Both the position numbers and the translations under genes were made by a program. DNA of 64,000 nucleotides from Pocillopora verrucosa (lineage: Eukaryota; Cnidaria; Anthozoa; Scleractinia; Pocilloporidae). Below are positions 57,014 to 64,000 of this stretch, in pieces (the stretch's first letter is position 1; every line of letters starts with the position of its first letter). The notes under the pieces are model-generated. The model saw nothing but the letters and a program-made list of their open reading frames with translations. It had not been told where the DNA came from and did no database searches. The stretch covers positions 17,677,512 through 17,741,511 of the forward strand of contig NC_089319.1 of NCBI RefSeq assembly GCF_036669915.1. Reading direction: 5' to 3'.

Positions 57014-60000
57014 AAACGTTGCTGGTTGAAGGCGTATGAATTGAGAATTTATGAAAGTTGTGACTAAGCAAACCTTGCGAAGCTGACGTTTGGCTTTTGT
57101 GGAAAAGAAGAAAAAAAAGGAGAAGAAGTATTTTAATCGAGAAACTGAACAGAAACTTTGTTCAAAAAAAGACGTCAGTGTCAGTGTTTTGAATGTCACG
57201 AAGAACTGCACGTGACAGAAATTGAACGTTTGAATTTTTAACATGAACGCCCTCAGGAGGTTTTCAAACGGCTTTCGGTCTGCAAAAAAGGATCGATAAA
57301 AATATCATTACGTTAAGTAAAGAACACGTCGAGAGCTGAAAATAAGAGAGTTGAAAAAAGACCGTTTAGGTTTTTTTCGAAAAGATGTTCCGCTAATTAT
57401 TATTTTTTTTATATATATTTGTAACACGTACTTAAATATCTCAGTTCGAATATTTTGAAAATGTAATCTCTGTTGCTTAACAACCGCAGTGATATGCAAT
57501 TCTTCTCGTGGTTTACCCAAATACTCCCATGTAAAAACTGAACTTTTCGAAATGAAAATAAATCTTGGGATTTTTTTAATCTTGCAGTGTTATATAGTTA
57601 CTAGAGAATTTATAATACAGAATTTTAAAATTTGTTTATGTTGCAAACATCTCCAGCCAAGAGAAGTACGTTACATATGCAATCATAAACTGTTTTCAAA
57701 TCCCCATTTCTTTGTCTAATTGATGAAAATGGCCCCTGAAGTTTCACACAGCTTTCAATGAGTTTGTTTTGATTAAAGAAGAAAATAAATAACATGTTTT
57801 TTAAACTTTGAACCCTAGTGAATATGCCCTAAATTTCAAAACATCCCTGGAGTCAAAACATTATAAGCGAAACTAACAGCAGAGTTTGTTAGCTTACACC
57901 GTTTGAGCGTAAGCCGGGCAGTAAACTGCCGCCGGTATTTTCAAGCCTTACAGCATCAACAAGCCTAGAACAACATTTAAGGATTATCATTTTTTTAATT
58001 TCAATCTCAAAAAACATCTCTCCGGCTGCCTAACTGTTGAGGAAATTTAAGTTTTTTTTTATATGTTATTAAAACTGTTTTGTCGGTCACGCACAATTCT
58101 GCGATCGTATGTTTTGTAACTATATTTTCATACCGTCGACCAATTTTATCATTTCATAAGCAGCTTCTATTCTGCTGTCTTAACCATTAATTTCATCGGT
58201 TATTTCGTTGGAAAAGAATAGTGAAAAGTTTCTTGAAAAGTAGCTCGAAAACAAAGTCGGTTGTTGTATCTCAGTCGATTATGAAGAACTCCGTGAAAAT
58301 TTCTTCTCGATCTTACCGCCTATCGTAAATGAAGAAAACTGGAATTAATTATGGAATTCAACAGTGTAGCCATAAACACATAAATTCTGAGTGGAAAAAT
58401 TAGCACATGAAGAAATTTTCCTCGGCAAGAAATGGTGAGGTTTAGTATAGCCTGCACGTGCATTAATCGAAAAAGGCACGTGATTGAAAATTCAGTTTTA
58501 CTGTTGCTGTAATTAAGACCAGCTAAAGAATTTAAGATGCACCCATAAAACTCGAGGCAACGTCGAAATTGAAATTCATTTCATGCTACATTAAAATTTT
58601 TTGCAAATTTGCACATTACCAAAGTGGTTCGAATTTGTTTGTATGAACCGATGAACCGACCAAACTTTCGTAGCAGTGTTTACGGCCTAACGTCAGTATT
58701 TTTCGTGATAAAAACAAAGGCAAATTTTCAAAGAAAGTTATACAAAACTTGAAAAATTTTACAATATTTAGGGGATTTGTACCTGCCTTGATATGTTGTT
58801 TTCCTGACATTAATTAATTTAATCATTACGAATAAAACTTTTCGGAACTGTCAGTTAGGGTGAAAAAAGAGTAAACACACTTTAATCAAACTGAATCTGT
58901 TTTAGATCGTAAGTGAGAAGGGCGCAGATGATCATTTTAATTCAAACCTTAATCGAACCAAAATCTTCCCCAGTCGTAAGCTTGTGGTCTTGCATAACGG
59001 GGTGGGGCTAGTGGGCTATATATATATTTTTTTTCAAAATTTTACCCTCTGAAAAGTATATTCAAACGCAAATGCACCTCAACTTTTTAATTATCTTTTG
59101 TGACTTTCTGGTTTTCAACTAATTAATTTGAGGCTCTCTCGTAGAATGTCTCAACACCGCTATTTTGGATGTTTTCATTGTTATTATGTTTTTTTTAAGA
59201 AAAAAGAAAAAAAAAAAAGCAAGATTAAAACGATAGATATTATATCGTAAAGGAATCGGCGCATCTTACATTGCCCGAGTTTCAAACCACCGTTTATTTC
59301 CAAAAACATCTTTCCTTGTAATTACCTTTTACTTGTTGCCGAAAAAATGGAATGAGTCGGCCATAAGAGTCAATTTTTATGCAGACTTATTTTTAAATGT
59401 TAATTTCACCATACAGAGGAAATTGTTAATTGAAGTCACAAATGCGAAGCAAGTGACATTTTCATCCTAACAATTTTTTTTTCCTTTTTATTCATTAAGT
59501 CTTGAATTTGCAGCGGGGAACTTTTCCGCCACTGACATTTATTTGTGTGTTACTCGTCTCAAAACTATTTTTTAAGCGCGATTTGCAATCATCACAAGTT
59601 ACGTAAGTGCCAGGTTGTGATGAACTCAACCGTTCACGTGCAAGATGCAGAAGTTACATAACTGCTACAGCTCCTGTCCTCCTAACAAAACGGCCGCCAC
59701 GCCAAAACGAATTTTTAAATGAAAAAAAATACGTTATCCTGAAAAAAAGATAAGACAAAATTTGTATCTTGATTCCTATCGGGCACATCTTAGTATCAGT
59801 ATGAAGCGACAGAAGAGAAATATTGAGAATTAATTTGTTTTCGAGGTCATTTTCTTTTTAATATGAGAAAATGATGTGCTCGCTTTCAAGAAACTGATCC
59901 ATCGAGAATTTACTTGAGACAGTAAGCGTTCACGTGCCGAACATCAAAGCCATTTTAATATCCTGAAATTAATGGATTGAGTCTGCTACTGATCGTGATA

Positions 60001-62787
60001 TACGGAAAAAGGAAGCGAGTCACCTTGACGCGAATTGACAAACAGACAATAACTATCTGAGAAACAGCCCAGAATTTTTAATCCTTGCAAGGGAAATCAA
60101 TTTAACTAATATTGCATAATAGTGTTTCGTGAATAGCTGTCGGTCACACTACCATATGCGAGATACTTAAGAGAGAAAAATATTTTTGAAATGAGTTGCA
60201 AATCATTTGAAACTCAGAGCTGGGAAGGAGAATATCTTTAACGTGAGCTGACAATGCACTTTATGACGCTTATAACTGAGACAGTTAAGGTTTGAGTGGC
60301 TTGAAGAAGGGAGTCGAAACGTGTTTAAAATGGCTATCTAAGACGATACTTTTCAATTCGATTTTCCATTTTAAAGCAATATTCGATACTTCTGTTCCTT
60401 TCTGTTAAAATATTTACCCAAATTCGGGCCGGCAAATGGACAAAAACGTACTTTACACACATAATTCAACTTTTATCTTCACTAATTTTTCCATTAATGT
60501 GCTTGTACAAAAGATCAATACATTTAGCTGGAGAAACCATCTAACTGTACGGATGTCCTAGCACTTTGTTGATGAAATCTGTCTTTGATTCTCTTTAATG
60601 CACGCAAAACTTTAGATAAAATCGCAGTTTGACGATCAGCTGGTTTCGGTCTTACGGTTATTTATACATGACTATCAAAAGCCAGATTGTTTTTACTCTG
60701 ATGTTTTTCAACTCTTTTTAATTTGAAATTACCTATTTATGTGTTTGTTCGTGTTTGGCCAAATTTTCGAACGATCAAAATAAGGTATTGCGTAATTTTA
60801 GCTTCAAGTACCAGTGACACTTCTCTGTCCACTTTTCCGTGTATCTATCACGCCTGACCAACAACCAACAATAATTGATAGACTGAAAATGTCAAAAAAG
60901 GTTGTTCTTTTACTTCGCACAAAATCCAAGCGCACACTTAAGTCTGCTATGAAAGAGCAAAGTTCAATTGATTTGTTTTACCAAAAGGCATTAACGTGAA
61001 CCATTAACATCATTGAGTCTGAACCAAACAGCTACTTCTCCCGTAAAATGAAACCAAATATCTTGTTTGACACCTTTGTTATAAACCATGATGTATGGCT
61101 GAATGTTTTTGCATAAAATAGAAAAAAATATATATATAAAATGCCTTTTAGCGTAGGAAGTTTTCCAAATGGTGAAGATGACAAAGGAAAAAAATTTTGG
61201 ACAAACCTGAATTTTTCCCAAATATTAAACCAAATTGTCAAAGGCGGCTGGTTTGACGACAATTATATAAACACGTGTGCTTTTCTGGTGAGAGCCAAAC
61301 TACACCTTGCAGATAGATGTTCACTGGGCCAGCTTCACTCACCAATTTATAATGCTCTACTTGTATCATTTTCATCAGTTTTATTATCAAAAAAATCGTG
61401 TTCTTGGAACGTGAAGACGCCTCATGCAACGAGCACACAGTTCCTGTTATGTAACGATCAGCTCTCACGTAATCTTCTCTTTAAATTATATTTGTTGTTT
61501 CCACTACCGTCAATTACCTGAGGGTGGCTATTTTGAATCTCCGTCAAGCCACACATACTTCGATTTGTTTATGCTTTGAAGAAATCTATCGTTTCTGAAA
61601 GCAAATCAACCTCCTACTGGTAAATCACGAATGTCTCCGGTACAGTTGACTTTTCGAAGGGAAATTCTCATCATTCATTACCGATGAGTCATTTAGAAAT
61701 TAGCCAGTTGAAACCAAGCTTAATTGAAAATCAGGAAGATTATAACTTTGTCGAAAATCGATCTGTAAAACACCGCACGAGACCAAATTTATCAACAAAA
61801 CATTCACCCTCTGATTGCGGGAAAGACCCAAAACTTCTTTGATGTACCTCATTGTCTAACATTCTACTAAAGGTTAACCGCAAAGGAATTGTAAATGTCT
61901 ACGAGCTCTTCGTAATGAAGAGTCTCCAAACCTCTTTCAATTATTGGCTATTAAAAATTTAAGAGTGCAGCTGCAACTCTCCATTACATAACTGTATGAC
62001 CACTCGTGAGGAGGCACGTGCCCTTAATTAGATACTGCAGTTATATAACTGCTGCTATTTCTGTATCAGTGTACCTTTCAAAGCGAACACCTCACCCAAA
62101 ATAAAACCAGATACTTCCACCATATTTCCAGAAAGCGTACCCTAGAAGGAAACCGAGTGAAAGAAAAATTCACCGTTAAATAAGTAGCTTAAAGAGAAGT
62201 ACTACCTGATGTTGCAAAGCATGTTCACGTGCAAAGACGCGTGCCAGATATCGAACTTGGTCTCATTATTATTATTGAAAATTAAATTTGTTATACCATT
62301 TTGTAGGTTGCTTTCGTCGCTAAATATATCAATTTAAAAATAATTTCACTAGCACCAAAATATCCTGAAGCTTTAGGCCTCGGTCACGTAGACATACACT
62401 CTTTTTGAAATAAAACATGATCGCAACAACATTTACAAACATTCTTTATTCTTGAACATTCTCAGAGTCTGACTTTTCAGGCATGTGTAAGGAAGACGGA
62501 TTGGGTGCTAAGGAACGTAATTTGAAAAATGTACTGTCGGGCAAACAATTTTAAGAACGCCTTTGGGGTTTCTAGTAATTAAGAGTGGAAGAAAAGTGCT
62601 ACAGGCGCAGTAAAATGCTTTAGAAGTACAGGTAAAAAAATATTTTACTAGCCCCTCCTGTATAATTACTAAATAGACCAACGACAGCATGGAACCTACC
62701 GTAATGATTCGATTTAGCACCCTCGTTCTGTATAAGCACTTCCCTCGAGTTTTTTTTTTTTTTTTTTTGGTGAAGCCACCCTATTCT

Positions 62788-63262
62788 AATAAGCGCCCCT
62801 ACTAAGTAAGCGCCCCTACTGAGTGAGCGCCCCTAAAACAAAAGCGCCCCTATTCCAACAAGTGGCCTTACTCAAGTTTCAGTGATAGCACTGCTAGAAT
62901 ACATGTACATCATCAGATCAACCGTAGTTCAACTGTCATTAATTGCATGCTCAAGCGCTCATTACAAATTACAGAGGTCTACGTCTCAGTCTCTTAGTTA
63001 TTATGTTGATATGAATGCACAGTTCCTTCAAACGAATCATCTCAACATAAAATTTTGCGATGAATGCGTGACTAGTCGTTCTAGGAAGGATTCAGTGACA
63101 ACCAGTCCGTTTTCCAGCCTTCTTGATCTTCTACAAATAAACATCAAAGCTTTGTTTCCGCACTCTTCTCTTTCTCAAAAAGGGAATAAGCACCCTAAAT
63201 AATTCGCCGTTTCGAATAAGCGACCTCCCTTAAGGTACCAGTGGTAAATAAGCGCCCCAGGC
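62788..63262. repeat. Degenerate AAGCGCCCCT minisatellite in two blocks
   Basis: AAGCGCCCCTACT and close variants recur about every 17-20 bp from 62791 to about 62875. Decayed units (AATAAGCACCC, AATAAGCGACC, AATAAGCGCCCC) resume at 63185-63262 after about 300 bp of non-repetitive sequence. An upstream T run of about 19 lies at 62750-62768. Confidence 0.75.
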
Positions 63263-63269
63263 GCTAAGT

Positions 63270-63715
63270 GAAAATCGAGTCATCACAGTATTTGTTACAT
63301 AAAGTTTCCCTGATATCAAAAACTGTATTAAATGAAATAAACGACAAAATAAAATTCAAGACGCAAAATACAAAATTTAGTTTATTATTCAAAGTGAAAA
63401 ATACATCCAAGCATAATATTGTGCGTGAGTTACATAAAATTTACTAGACCTATCAAAAAATTAAAAGGACAAAAAATATTGCTGCTTATCCTCCTTATAT
63501 GAGAATCGAATCATTACTGAACTTGTTAAATAAAACTTCCCTGATATCAAAAACTACATTAACTGAAATAAACGGAAGAACTCAAGACACAGAATACATA
63601 ATTTAGTTTACTGTTTAAAGTGATAAATACATACAGGCATAATATTTTGCGTGAGTTACATAAAATATACTAAAGCTATATAAAAAAAGGAATAATATTG
63701 CTGCTTATCCCTTAA
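63270..63715. repeat. Tandem direct duplication, units of about 0.22 kb
   Basis: Unit 1 (63270-63498) and unit 2 (63501-63715) share, in order, AATCGA(G/A)TCAT, TTCCCTGATATCAAAAAC, TGAAATAAACG, ATTTAGTTTA, GCATAATATT, GCGTGAGTTACATAAAAT and ATTGCTGCTTATCC. They differ by scattered substitutions and small deletions. It abuts the GCGCCCC array directly and may be part of the same element. Confidence 0.85.
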
Positions 63716-64000
63716 AAATTGTTAAAAATTTTCAATCTTAAAAATTGTTTGTTTATGAGTGAATAAATTACAGTTCCAATTGTAGACTAAATCTTTATTG
63801 TATATAAATTGTATAAATATATTTTTTCTTTCATTTTTTCCCGAATACTTCCGCATAAAGTGCTGTTTTGTTGTCGATATTGTTATTCATTTGTGACATT
63901 CGCACAAGCCGCCATTAAATTTCGAATGAAATTTAAAACAAATTATCAAAAGGAAAACATCAAAAACAAAACAAAAGACAAACAACCTCAAGACCTTAAA

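Larger units (their letters stand above)
57014..64000. other. Right-hand gene-free stretch
   Basis: AT-rich, with long A and T runs. The open frames at 60814-60999 and 61141-61521 have no recognisable domains and weak context. The only structured parts are the GCGCCCC array and tandem duplication near the right edge. No RNA gene was seen. Confidence 0.55.

Noticed and set aside
61141..61521. 126-codon plus-strand open frame
   Set aside because: No domain or splice context recognised, and overlapping open frames on the other strand are equally long.
62788..63262. CRISPR-like array
   Set aside because: Units are too short and unevenly spaced and the context is animal DNA; it is a minisatellite.

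Overview
The window reads as nuclear DNA of an anthozoan cnidarian, most likely a stony coral. It is AT-rich. Its genes are split by short GT-AG introns, and homology places the best-conserved one (DDB1) within animals. The spacers are full of short dispersed repeats of kinds I associate with coral genomes. The species assignment is inference from memory of such repeats and gene families; no search was run.

Layout. (1) 1-9.3 kb, plus strand: the 3' half of DDB1, 15 exons encoding about 612 residues to the natural stop, including one apparent AT-AC (U12-type) intron. (2) 9.3-15.9 kb: no convincing gene, several dispersed repeats. (3) 16.0-17.1 kb, minus strand: an intronless PDZ-domain protein whose PDZ resembles that of PAR-6. 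(4) 21.4-40.6 kb, plus strand: three tandem paralogues of a DUF229 (alkaline-phosphatase/sulfatase-fold) single-pass membrane or secreted protein. All share the same intron positions and phases. The second copy appears to take its start codon from a tiny exon 2.2 kb upstream. (5) 41.6-45.3 kb, minus strand: a 5'-incomplete gene for an extracellular protein with three copies of a cysteine-rich module (GCF... CRCA... CWSG... CVG), built from phase-1 exon pairs. (6) 50.8-57.0 kb: two small, intronless, diverged paralogues on opposite strands. Each carries a KVxW motif followed by a hydrophobic pair, which suggests protein phosphatase 1 docking, and each has a TATA-like box at a plausible distance. 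(7) 57-64 kb: no gene recognised; the right end holds a degenerate GCGCCCC minisatellite and a 0.2 kb tandem duplication.

The genes do not form a pathway. The window combines a conserved housekeeping gene with locally expanded or lineage-restricted cnidarian families. The strongest points for follow-up are the AT-AC intron, the DUF229 cluster with its start-codon micro-exon, the phase-1 modular cysteine-rich gene, and the putative PP1-docking pair.
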